From the NCBI RefSeq assembly GCF_000740895.1, contig NC_025263.1:1860001-1924000 (forward strand): a stretch of 64,000 nt of DNA. The letters run 5' to 3'. The stretch comes from Theileria orientalis strain Shintoku. Taxonomy: Eukaryota; Apicomplexa; Aconoidasida; Piroplasmida; Theileriidae. A program made the position numbers and the translations under genes. Shown in pieces: positions 52,512 to 62,107 of the stretch. Each line of letters starts with the position of its first letter. The stretch's first letter is position 1. The notes beneath the pieces are model-generated. The model made no database searches, was not told the origin of the DNA, and worked only from the letters and a program-made list of their open reading frames with translations.

Positions 52512-55500
52512 ATGTGCGGCAAATTTACGTCAAATAGTAGACTTTGTAGGTAATTTTAAGCCATTTGTAACTATTTTATGCACATTAAACCGCTAAAATT
52601 GTAAAATATGTATATTAGTAATTTAAATATCAAAGAAATCGATTCTTCTACTCTCGGAGAGGTGAGCTGTGTGCTAGTATATATGGATTTTAACTTAAAT
52701 TTATAACATTCATTGGCATATTTATTAATCGTTAAATTGAATAAAATTATATGAAAGGAAATCAGCTTTATTTATTTTAATTCACACCACCTTCCGGTCA
52801 ATTTGACACATATTTCAGGAAACTTGTAAAAAATTCAACGAATTGCAGAATTTGCAGTATATTTTAAATCGGCTGAAGCAAAAATTAAAAGAAAAGGTAA
52901 TGTAAAATTAAATATGGGAATTTAGGATAAAAATTACCAAAAATATAAAAGATTTCACGACAACATACTCGCGATAATACAATATAAGATAATCAATGAC
53001 TCCATAACAAAAGAAGATAAAGTTGAAAAGGGAATACAGTATCAGTTGATAGGAGAAAATAATATCATAATCAACGATGAACAGCTTATATTGGAAGATT
53101 TGTCGCACACAAGTAACGTGTCGAGGCCCAAGGAGGGTGTAAAGGATGAAGAAGGCAAGGCTAAGGAAGGTTTAGAAGGATGGGATGGCGGCGATGACGA
53201 CCAGTTGAGTAAAGATATAGTAGTAATAAAGGAACAAAGAGTAGTAAAGCTGCACGACCAAATATATGTACCTCTGGAGTACTACAATAAGCTGTACGTG
53301 CATCAGAAAAAGGCACTAACCTGGCTGACGAAGCTGCACGTGAGTAACCTGGGTGGAATACTGGCAGACGACATGGGCCTGGGAAAGACGATTACAATCC
53401 TGTCGCTGATAAACACACTGATCTACTCAAGTAACTTAATAGTTGAAAGAGGAAGAACAAAAGCCGAAGACTTGGATAGCGTGTATAGAATAATGATAGT
53501 GTGCAACGTGACGCTGCTAGAGCAGTGGAGAGAAGAGATAAATAAGTGGATATTCAGCAATATAAAGCTGTACATACTGCACAGCAACTACGACGTCAAC
53601 AGAGACTACTACGGAATAAATGAAGAGTCAGGAGACGAAGGTGGAAGAAACAAGGAAAAGTTTAAAGAAGAAGGCGACAATAATGATACGAAGTACATAG
53701 TGTACCTGGTGGGATACGAGTACCTGAGAGTAAACATCGAGTACATCAACAACTACGAGTGGAAGTACCTGATACTGGACGAGGGGCAGAAGATAAGGAA
53801 CCCGAACTCGCTGATAACACTGGCAGTGAAGACGGTTAAAACGCCACACAGAATAGTCATCTCAGGCTCGCCAATACAAAATAACCTGATTGAGCTGTGG
53901 TCGCTCGTCGACTTCATACTGCCGAACTACCTGGGATCGCTAAACTCGTTCATAGAGGAGTTCGTGGCGCCAATATCAAGCAACAGTCTGAACAATAAGC
54001 ACATAAACAGGCTGAAGCTGCTTATTCTGCCGTACATATTCAGAACGCTTAAGTCGAACATGGGAGCGAAAAATGACCTGTTTAGCAAGTTGACAGACCC
54101 AAGTACGGAGGTAGAAGGTGACGACGAGGCAGCAAATGATGGTGATGGGTTGAATAAGAAGAGTAGTAGGGCTGATGAGGGTGGTAAGAGTGATAGGTTG
54201 GATTATGGTAAGCGTGGTAAGGGTAATGGTAAGGGTGAGAAAGGTGGTAGGGATGAGAGTAAGTGTGGCGGGTATTGCGAAAGTGAAGTTGCGGAAGAGA
54301 GAGGGCGTATTAATCAGAGCATAGGAGAAGTAGATTTGCCAAATAAAGTTGAAAGAATAATACTGTGTAACCTGACATTTGAACAGTATAAACTGTACGT
54401 AGAAGTGCTAAATAAGTTCAAGTATAGCAGCAAAGGAATGACAAGCCAGAGCGTTAAGATGACGAAAGACATGAGAAAGTTGATAGGAAAGGAACTGACG
54501 AGAGATAAGCACATACTGAAGGTGATCAGCACGCTGAGAAAAATATGTAACCACCCGAAGCTGATGTTTAAGCAGACACAAGCGTTGTCGGACACGAGTA
54601 GAAGCAGTAGCGAATCAGAGGCACGGAAGAAAACGTCGAAGAGAGCAGGCGCAGGAAAATGGAGCAGCAGTAAGCTGAACGTATGTCTGAAAATAATAGA
54701 TATCTGGCACAAGGAAGGAAGCAAGGTGCTGGTCTTTACGCAGACGATAGGGATGCTGTCGATCATATACAACGAACTGCTGAAAACATATGAAAGAGAA
54801 CAAATAGCAATACTGCACGGGAAGATAACCATCAATAACAGAAACAAGGTGATAGAAGCATTCAGAAACGAAGAAAACATATTCGTAATGCTCCTGACGA
54901 CAAAAGTGGGAGGAATAGGACTTAATTTGACAGTGGCAACAAGAATCGTAATCTACGACCCAGATTGGAACCCGATGACGGACCTGCAAGCAAGAGAGCG
55001 GAGCTACAGAATAGGACAGACGAAGCAAGTGACGATCTACAGGCTGGTAACTGCGAACACAATCGAGGAGAAGATATACCAGAGGCAGCTGTACAAGTGC
55101 TACCTCACTAATAAGATACTCAACCACAACAACGTGCTCTTCTACAACAAGTACATCAACAACCTGCAGTACATACTCTCGTACCCGCCGCCGCCAGCAG
55201 GGATAGCGATGACTAGAGACGAAGAAGTCGGCGAGGAGGCGTACCAGAAGGCCGCAGGCGGCGACGCAAAGCACGCCTCCGAAGACGAAGACCGCTTCTA
55301 TAAGTTGCTGGTTAACGACGACAGGAACAACAACATAAACAGCTACATCAAGTACAACGACATCATCAGCAATATGCAGCAAGCGGCAGAGAACAACAGC
55401 TACGCGTCGCTGTCAGTGGCGAAAGGGGCGCCCTCGACGAGGAGCGAGTGGGCGCTGAGCAGGAACGTGGACAAGAACAGGCAGCTGCTGTACAACCTGA

Positions 55501-56047
55501 AGGGCAAAAACAACAAGAGCATCAGGTACATCATCACGAACCAGATCCTCCACTACTTTAACACAAACTCGAGGGAAATAATCACGACGAACAGAGTAAG
55601 TTGCCGCAATTGACGCTATTTCGTAGCTGATAGACCACTTTAAGCCTATCATACCAGGTGCGTTGGCCAGTCAGAGCGCAGGCAACGGTACTACTTACCG
55701 CTCCTGTGCGCTTCTTACGCTTAAGTTTTGTATTTCCAGTGATGTAATAGTTATTAGTACCAGTTATTATTAGTTATTAGTTAGTAGCAACAGCAATATT
55801 GGTGGTGGTTGTAGCTATAATAGTAATTATGCTAGTTATAGTGTCAAAAATAGTTATAGTAATAGTAGTAGTTCTGTCTAGTTATTTGGTAATAGTAGTA
55901 ACAGTAGTAGTTTCTGATTGACAATGTACAGATGAATACAACAAGTTATTTAAAAGCATACTGAAACAGCTGTGTACACTAGTGAAAAATGACAAAAATA
56001 GTCATTGGAAATTAAACGCTAAATACATGAATGTATTGCCAAATTAG
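52512..56047 (+). CDS. SNF2-family ATPase of the CSB/Rad26 (ERCC6) type
   Basis: Six exons, 52512-52549, 52619-52661, 52819-52896, 52926-55595, 55627-55657 and 55932-56047, encode 991 residues. The N-terminal third is helical and acidic. The ATPase core shows VHQKKALTWLTKLH, the Walker A motif GGILADDMGLGKT, motif II as LDEGQKIRNP, motif III SGSPIQNNLIELWSLVDFI, and the C-lobe TTKVGGIGLNLTVATRIVI, DPDWNP and QARERSYRIGQ. The WSLVDFI and LGSLNSF spacing and the DEG-KIRNP motif match Rad26/CSB rather than Snf2 or ISWI. CSB acts in transcription-coupled repair at stalled RNA polymerase II. A Gly/Lys/Asp low-complexity insert lies near residues 475-530. The C-terminal exon ends with HWKLNAKY, like the CSB tail. 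Motif II has Gln in place of the usual His. Confidence 0.88.
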
Positions 56048-56190
56048 AATCATATTGTCCGTATAGTGTATGTGCAAACCTATTAAGCGTGTGTGCCTAA
56101 TAAAAGTATGAAATAAACTGTGTATGAGTTCGTAAGAGAGTACATTTGTGGGTGGGAAGAAAAGGTAACTTAGAAGTTAGACGTAGAAAA

Positions 56191-57771
56191 TTAGTAGAGC
56201 ATCAGAGAGACTATCAAGAGGAAAATAATTGAGCCGGCACGAAAATCGGAGGTTTCTTCATCGTCCTCAGATCGGTCGCCCTTGGCGGCGTCCTTGTCGT
56301 CAGGAATTGGGTCGCCAGCCAAAAGAGAAGGATCCGGCAAGTTTTCATCGCCGCCGCGAGGCCTCTTGCGCCTTCCCGTGGGAGGAGGAGGCGCCTTTCC
56401 ACCAGCGCCGCCCATCGCACCTTCACCTGGGATCATGGGACCCTTGGCCTGATCAGCGCGAGGATTTTTGTCGACCACCTTCTTGGGCGGCGCTTCCACC
56501 GCAAAGGGAAGAGAGTCAGTCTCAGTTCTCTCGACACTGTCCTCCAGCCCGAACTGCTCAAACATTTGAACAGTCTCCTCAGAGGCGCCTAGCCTGGTGA
56601 GATTAGATTCAATTTGGCCCTTAATCCTCGAAAAGAAGTCGACCTGGTTGACCTTAGTCCACGCGCCCTCCTCCTTGACGTAGTAGCAGTTGGCCCTGTA
56701 ACTCCGGTCCTTCTCCGAGTTCGAGTGAATTATTTCAATGCAGTCCCAGAAATTTTCACCCCTGTAGACATATACAGAGGGATGAAACATGGGCTCCGAA
56801 GTTATTTCAAGATCCCCCTCGACTATGCTCTCCAGTTTCTTGAAAAAGTTACAGATGGTTTTGATGGTTCCGTAGGTAAACTTGTGTGTGTTAGTTTCTA
56901 AAAACGAGTCGTTTGTCATTATGTCGTATCGAGTCGTTTCCTCGCCGGGAGCGACCTCCGCAGGCTTCTCAGCGGATTCAAAATTGTTTTCTCCGTATAT
57001 TTCGTTGTATTCACTCTCGTCCTTTAGCTCCCACGATTCGCCGTCGTTGGAAAGATATTTCGTCGATGCGGCTCCCTCAGAGTCTACCAAGTTCAACAAT
57101 AGCAGCTTATTCTCTCCACTTGATTTTAATAGTACCATCGACTCGACTGAAATACCTTCTTCATAGTGAAGAACAGTAAGGTTATCGTGAACAGATGAAA
57201 AAAAGCCAACAGCAGGTTTTATCATAATCCTTCTAAGGGTTCCGTCTTCAGATATTACTTCGCTGATGTCATGATATCTTAGATCAAGTTCGCTGCTTAT
57301 GTTGAAGCTATCCTTAATTGATGAATAGTCAGCAAACATCTCTATGTTTGATGTATGAATATGCTGAACCAGGCTCCTGTGTTCAAATGTGTTCGAGGAT
57401 ATAAAGTGCATTAATGTGGCTACGTTGTCAGAATCTTTAACTTTCAGAATGGCATAAAACGCATTATCTTCATATGGTTTGATTATAATACTCTCTACTG
57501 ACCAGGAATCAGGAGTTTTCCAAACAACCATGTTGGATAATCTAACTATATGGATCAAGGTTCCTTCCTTTGGCATAACTTTGTAACTAAACGGCTCGTC
57601 GCTTGATTTGCTAATTATGTAATTATTCTTTCGGAAACTTCCCAAGTTAAATACAGTCCTAGTTAGTTTGGCATCTGCTGGGTCATTTTCTCCGTTACAG
57701 ACTACAGAGTGGTCGTAGACTGTGAGAAAGACCAAAAACAAAACAAATATATTCGAGGTCATTTTGCTCAT
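56191..57771 (-). CDS. FAINT-domain protein with GPI-like C-terminus
   Basis: Single exon of 526 residues from the ATG at 57771 (a second Met follows three codons later), with a signal peptide (MTSNIFVLFLVFLTVYDHS). The body holds divergent FAINT units at roughly 32-130, 135-250 and 280-385 (for example YKVMPKEGTLIHIVRL with MVVWKTPDSW). A Pro/Gly/Lys/Asp-rich stretch follows (about 395-505). The protein ends in a short hydrophobic run (SIIFLLIVSLMLY) with no basic tail after it. That ending fits a GPI-anchor signal, so surface display is plausible but not proven. The 3' third is far more GC-rich than the 5' part. It converges on the CSB gene with about 140 bases between stops. Confidence 0.85.
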   Translation of the reverse strand: MSKMTSNIFVLFLVFLTVYDHSVVCNGENDPADAKLTRTVFNLGSFRKNNYIISKSSDEPFSYKVMPKEGTLIHIVRLSNMVVWKTPDSWSVESIIIKPYEDNAFYAILKVKDSDNVATLMHFISSNTFEHRSLVQHIHTSNIEMFADYSSIKDSFNISSELDLRYHDISEVISEDGTLRRIMIKPAVGFFSSVHDNLTVLHYEEGISVESMVLLKSSGENKLLLLNLVDSEGAASTKYLSNDGESWELKDESEYNEIYGENNFESAEKPAEVAPGEETTRYDIMTNDSFLETNTHKFTYGTIKTICNFFKKLESIVEGDLEITSEPMFHPSVYVYRGENFWDCIEIIHSNSEKDRSYRANCYYVKEEGAWTKVNQVDFFSRIKGQIESNLTRLGASEETVQMFEQFGLEDSVERTETDSLPFAVEAPPKKVVDKNPRADQAKGPMIPGEGAMGGAGGKAPPPPTGRRKRPRGGDENLPDPSLLAGDPIPDDKDAAKGDRSEDDEETSDFRAGSIIFLLIVSLMLY

Positions 57772-58341
57772 TGTAACTGACCAAACATTTATAGCTTTTT
57801 ATTATCTATATTTTTTTGGTAATTTTATGGTAAATTGATAATTTTTAATGGCTATCTTAGCTTGTAGCCATTAACGAGTCGACGCAATGAATCAATCGTA
57901 ATCTTATCTATGTCTACACATGCGAGAACATAGAAGAAATTAATACACAGACAAATAATGTATTAACTCACACATTACATGAATTATTGACCAAACATTA
58001 TCTATTTGAAACAGTTCACATATTGACGCTGATGCCTAAATTTAAGTCTAACTTTACTATATGATTCAGTGTAAAACTAGTTACAGGAGTCGAATTCGTG
58101 ATCGAATTTATGTATTCTAGACAGATACATTGCCAAATATCAAATGTGTAGAAATAATATCGAGTATTTAGTCAATTCATCATGGCTTAGAGCCGTACTC
58201 ATCAATTAACTTGAATGGCCTATTGAGTCAAGTGTTTAGGAATATGCTGTATCGACTGAATAGCTAAATCAACTAATTTCATTGAATTTACATTTACGCT
58301 AATGTAAACATTATATATTTACTATTTAATAACAGAACAAG
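57772..58341. other. Divergent promoter region between FAINT genes
   Basis: About 570 bases of AT-rich DNA between two divergent FAINT gene starts. No known motif can be asserted. Confidence 0.5.
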
Positions 58342-60795
58342 ATGAACACATTTATTTTGTTGTCAGTTTTAATATTGGTTAATATTAACTCAATAGTCTG
58401 CGACGAATCTGAGGCTGAAGGTCAGACTCAAACATCGATAGATGTGGATTTGAAGAATATCAAGAGCGAAGATTTTGATATTATCAAATCGGTAATCGAT
58501 ATCGATCCCAGCGACGACAACAAACTGGAGAGTTACAAATTGACACCCAAAAAGACTAAAAAGATTAGCAGGGTTACTTATGGAAATATAGATGTTTGGA
58601 ACACCAAAATATCCGCTGAGTGTTCTAACATTACTATTTACAGCCGCAATTGCGTTTATTTTGTACTGAAGACTATTGAGAACAATGAGCCTAGCTACAT
58701 TTACTTCCGGCAGTACAAAACCTTCATTGGAGCCACTGGAGTACTGAGTTTACTTTACGACATAAACTACCCGTACCTGTCAAATTTAATGAGCAAGCCT
58801 TATACTCTAAACATTTCAAATAACTTCGACAAGCTATACTTCAACTACCGGTATAAGCAGAAGGGAATTTACCGTTACGAAAGCTTTGAGCCTAATGAAG
58901 GAGAAACTTTCGGCTTGGTTACAGACAACATTGACACAATTTGGTCTCCCACTCAATCTCCATTATCATATATTGGTTTGGCATTCGCCAAGAAAGTGAG
59001 GGTCTTTAAGCAGGAAACCTACGTCAGAAACCGACAGACTGGGCGCGGGAAAATGCTTCTGGTCTACAAATTTCTGATAGTTGTGGCCATTGACAATAGG
59101 ACAGACTACTTTAAAGTGGACGAGGAATCAGATAAATGGGTTAAAATTGACGTTTACGAGCTAAAGAACGGCATCAAAATGTTCGCGGCGAAGAACCTCT
59201 ACTACTTCGACTCCGACGAGCCTAGCAGCAGTGACAACGAATCTGACAGGAATGAGCTCTTTGCCCTTGACATTTTCAAGAGGAACAGCAAGGTCAAGTG
59301 TGCAGTCACCAACGTCTACCCCTTCCGCGTCATCAACTTGTTCAAGGGCGACGTTTACCGCGTCAATGAAATCAGGTACAACAACATGCCCATCATCAAG
59401 TATGACTTTTTAATGTTTATCATTAACATTTTCAATACTCGATACGACTGGTACTACTTGGAAATTGTCATAAAGTCAGACCAAGACTTAACTAAGGTCA
59501 AGGAGCTCGGCGACTTTTTCGTGAGCAAGCTTGGAACTGGCCTTTACGGCATTTACTTTAGCATCTACGACAGGAGGAAGGAGGTCGAGAACATCAGCAG
59601 GAACAGCTTTTTGGACTCGCTAGAGACCTACGTCACTGGATACGGCAACTCCGACTACGTCAAATACGCTAACTTCTACGAGCTGAACGAAGGGTCTGAG
59701 GCTGCCGACCTCAGCGAGGCCGTTAAACTCAAAATTGACCCACACTACGGCAAAAAGAGGCCAGCAGTTTCGAGACCTCCAAATGCTACTCCTGTCACTA
59801 CCACTGACGACGGTGAGCCTCCTGGCAATTCACTTCCAAAAGCGGGTCCTGATGCCAGAAGCCCTGGCGATTCGGGTCTTCCTTCTGATGGCACTACTCC
59901 TGATGGCGATGGTAACCCTGATGATACTAGCCCTCTTAATGATCCTAACCTGGGCGGCGATCCTAGACCTGAAGGTGAAGAGCCTTCTGAAAGCAGTACC
60001 TCTGATGCAACTAAGCCTGCTGAAGGCAGCATACCGCCTAGTGAAGACATTAAGCCTCCTCCTAAGCCTCCTCGCAGTCCTCTTGGCAGTGAGCTACAGC
60101 ATTCAAGTCCTCCTCGAGCCGCTCCTGGCAATACACCGCAGGATTCCGACCTTCATTCTAATGGCAATAAACAACAGGACTCTAGTTATTCTGATCTTAA
60201 TGAGCAACAAGACTCGAATCCTGCCGGTGCCAATAAGCAAGACTTGAATCCTGCTGAGGATGATATTAAGCCTTCCGACATTGGAGCCAACGCTAATAAA
60301 CCTAAGGGCAGTCAGCATGCTGGTGAAGCTAGCGAAGAAAGCCTTCCGCCTCCAACTACTAGTGTTCCTCAGGGAGAAATTAGAACGCCTGGCAGCGCTA
60401 ACAACATCAACGGTAACAATGAGCCACCTAGTGATACTGATAAAGGTGCAAAATCAGATAAGGAAATCATGGGCGAAGGCCACAAAGAGGCTGAAGGTGG
60501 AAAAGCACATCAGAAAGCAAGCCCCGATTCTACCTCTCCCAAGAACGGTGGCGCCGATAAGAATCATGAGGATGATGGCGCTTCAAGGGACGGAGGCCAC
60601 GCCGCAGTGCGTAAAGAGGCATTTGAAGTATCTGTGGTATTTCAGCCGATGGTAAGATTCGTCCGATTTCTATCACTCGGCCCCGATGACGGAGATCACA
60701 GGCCCAGTCTTCGCGTTGACTCGAAACGGGCAGGGTTCACCTCGAACATCGCGAGGCTGTCGATGCTAATTATCATTACATCAATGTTAATATAA
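58342..60795 (+). CDS. FAINT-domain protein with Pro/Glu-rich stalk and GPI-like C-terminus
   Basis: Single exon of 817 residues from the ATG at 58342, with a signal peptide (MNTFILLSVLILVNINSIVC). An IDVDLKNIKSEDF opening leads to three or four diverged FAINT units over about residues 33-470 (SRVTYGNIDVWNT, FGLVTDNIDTIWSP, VNEIRYNNMPIIKY). A long disordered stalk (about 475-760) is rich in Pro, Ser, Asp, Glu, Gly and Asn. The C-terminus is a hydrophobic run (LSMLIIITSMLI) without a basic tail, suggesting a GPI signal. The same opening motif recurs in the next two genes, so the three form a local family. The codon choice is GC-richer in the FAINT region. Confidence 0.87.
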   Translation: MNTFILLSVLILVNINSIVCDESEAEGQTQTSIDVDLKNIKSEDFDIIKSVIDIDPSDDNKLESYKLTPKKTKKISRVTYGNIDVWNTKISAECSNITIYSRNCVYFVLKTIENNEPSYIYFRQYKTFIGATGVLSLLYDINYPYLSNLMSKPYTLNISNNFDKLYFNYRYKQKGIYRYESFEPNEGETFGLVTDNIDTIWSPTQSPLSYIGLAFAKKVRVFKQETYVRNRQTGRGKMLLVYKFLIVVAIDNRTDYFKVDEESDKWVKIDVYELKNGIKMFAAKNLYYFDSDEPSSSDNESDRNELFALDIFKRNSKVKCAVTNVYPFRVINLFKGDVYRVNEIRYNNMPIIKYDFLMFIINIFNTRYDWYYLEIVIKSDQDLTKVKELGDFFVSKLGTGLYGIYFSIYDRRKEVENISRNSFLDSLETYVTGYGNSDYVKYANFYELNEGSEAADLSEAVKLKIDPHYGKKRPAVSRPPNATPVTTTDDGEPPGNSLPKAGPDARSPGDSGLPSDGTTPDGDGNPDDTSPLNDPNLGGDPRPEGEEPSESSTSDATKPAEGSIPPSEDIKPPPKPPRSPLGSELQHSSPPRAAPGNTPQDSDLHSNGNKQQDSSYSDLNEQQDSNPAGANKQDLNPAEDDIKPSDIGANANKPKGSQHAGEASEESLPPPTTSVPQGEIRTPGSANNINGNNEPPSDTDKGAKSDKEIMGEGHKEAEGGKAHQKASPDSTSPKNGGADKNHEDDGASRDGGHAAVRKEAFEVSVVFQPMVRFVRFLSLGPDDGDHRPSLRVDSKRAGFTSNIARLSMLIIITSMLI

Positions 60796-60961
60796 AGAAA
60801 ATTCATTAAAATAGATAATGATCTAGGTAGATGCGTGGAAATAGCATGGTTCCGTAGAGTTTATAAGTGTGTACGTTCTGTGATAAATTAGAAACGAAAA
60901 AGATGACACATAATGGCTAGCCATAAATAATAAAGAAATTTTTTAACACAAAGGCCAAAAA

Positions 60962-61804
60962 ATGAAAAGTGTTAAATGTGTAAGGATATTGTTGATAGTT
61001 TGGGGAATTTCTACTCTCCAAAGGCCCGTCTCCTGTGGTACGGATGGTGAAACGCAGCCTACTGAGCAGCCAGAATCTATCGACGTTGATATGAAGAGAA
61101 TGGACTTAACCAAGTTAAATGTTGAAACTGCTCCGGAATCTCCACAAATAGACAAAATCACTCCAAAGGCAAACAAAGTAATCAATTCAATTAAGGTCGA
61201 CGATCACACACTTTGGAGAAAGCTACCAAACACCGAGTGTCTGAACATTTTGAAATACAGGACAACGACGGATAAAATATTCTTCACGCTGATCACACTG
61301 AACAATGGGAAAAAGTTTTCCATTAACGTTCTGTACGACCAGAAGAATAGAGCCAGTCCAGCCACAGGCACAGTCGCAGGGTCAAGCGACCAGATAAGAC
61401 AAACGACAAGCACGTCGGAGCAGTCAAAGACGGAATGGATGGAAGGGATGGAAGACCTCGACGAACCGATGACCCTGGGAGAAAGCGTAATAGCGAAGGC
61501 GGAGGAGCTGCTGCAAAAAATTGAAGACTTGCACTCAAGAGTCAGGGAGAGAGTCGTTCAGGGAAGAAACAGCGAAGGAGGAAGCAGAAGCCATTTAGAC
61601 GAGCTGGAGGAAAACTGCCTGAGAGATAGCATACAATTTTTAAAATTCATTAAGTCGAAATCGACGAGGGCTGGGCCAGCCGCATCGCCAAGGGAGGAAG
61701 GCCAGACGGTCGAGAAGGCGGTCCCGGAAAATGCAAACGAGTCAGGATTCAAAACTAAAGGAGCAGCAGTCACCTTAGCAATGCTGGCAACAATTTTAAT
61801 ATAG
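60962..61804 (+). CDS. Short FAINT-domain protein with GPI-like C-terminus
   Basis: Single exon of 280 residues from the ATG at 60962, with a signal peptide (MKSVKCVRILLIVWGISTLQ). One FAINT unit begins IDVDMKRMDLTKLN and includes IKVDDHTLWRKL and CLNILKYRTT. A charged, partly coiled-coil segment follows (about 150-240). The end is hydrophobic (GAAVTLAMLATILI) with no basic tail, as in the preceding gene. It looks like a shortened member of the same local family. It lies about 165 bases downstream of the previous stop and on the same strand. Confidence 0.85.
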   Translation: MKSVKCVRILLIVWGISTLQRPVSCGTDGETQPTEQPESIDVDMKRMDLTKLNVETAPESPQIDKITPKANKVINSIKVDDHTLWRKLPNTECLNILKYRTTTDKIFFTLITLNNGKKFSINVLYDQKNRASPATGTVAGSSDQIRQTTSTSEQSKTEWMEGMEDLDEPMTLGESVIAKAEELLQKIEDLHSRVRERVVQGRNSEGGSRSHLDELEENCLRDSIQFLKFIKSKSTRAGPAASPREEGQTVEKAVPENANESGFKTKGAAVTLAMLATILI

Positions 61805-62107
61805 CAAGTCTAATTTGTATGTAAATTAAAGAAAAATGTATACACAAATAAATAGGTATATAGATTAATAGCATTATGAACATAAATAGGAATAAGTGTG
61901 TGAAATGTATAAATACTGAGGAATAAGTGAGATTGAAGAGGCAAGTGTAGAATAAAATAAAAATATTGAAGTTTGCTCATAAACGTGTACACGAATTCAT
62001 AGCTACCTTTATAAAAATTATACATAGCTAGCCAATAACTATGTATATGACAAATATTAAAAAATAAAATAAAAAATATAAATAGAAAAAAGAAAATAGT
62101 AAAAAAA
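61805..62107. other. Intergenic region
   Basis: Short AT-rich spacer between two FAINT genes on the same strand; an A-rich run lies just before the next ATG. Confidence 0.5.

Noticed and set aside
54314..55382. Antisense open frames opposite the CSB-type ATPase
   Set aside because: The plus strand carries all helicase motifs; the antisense products are Val/Leu-rich artefacts.
59735..60247. Alternative-frame open reading frame in the FAINT stalk
   Set aside because: It overlaps the Pro/Ser/Asp-rich stalk of the gene at 58342 and arises from its repetitive codons.
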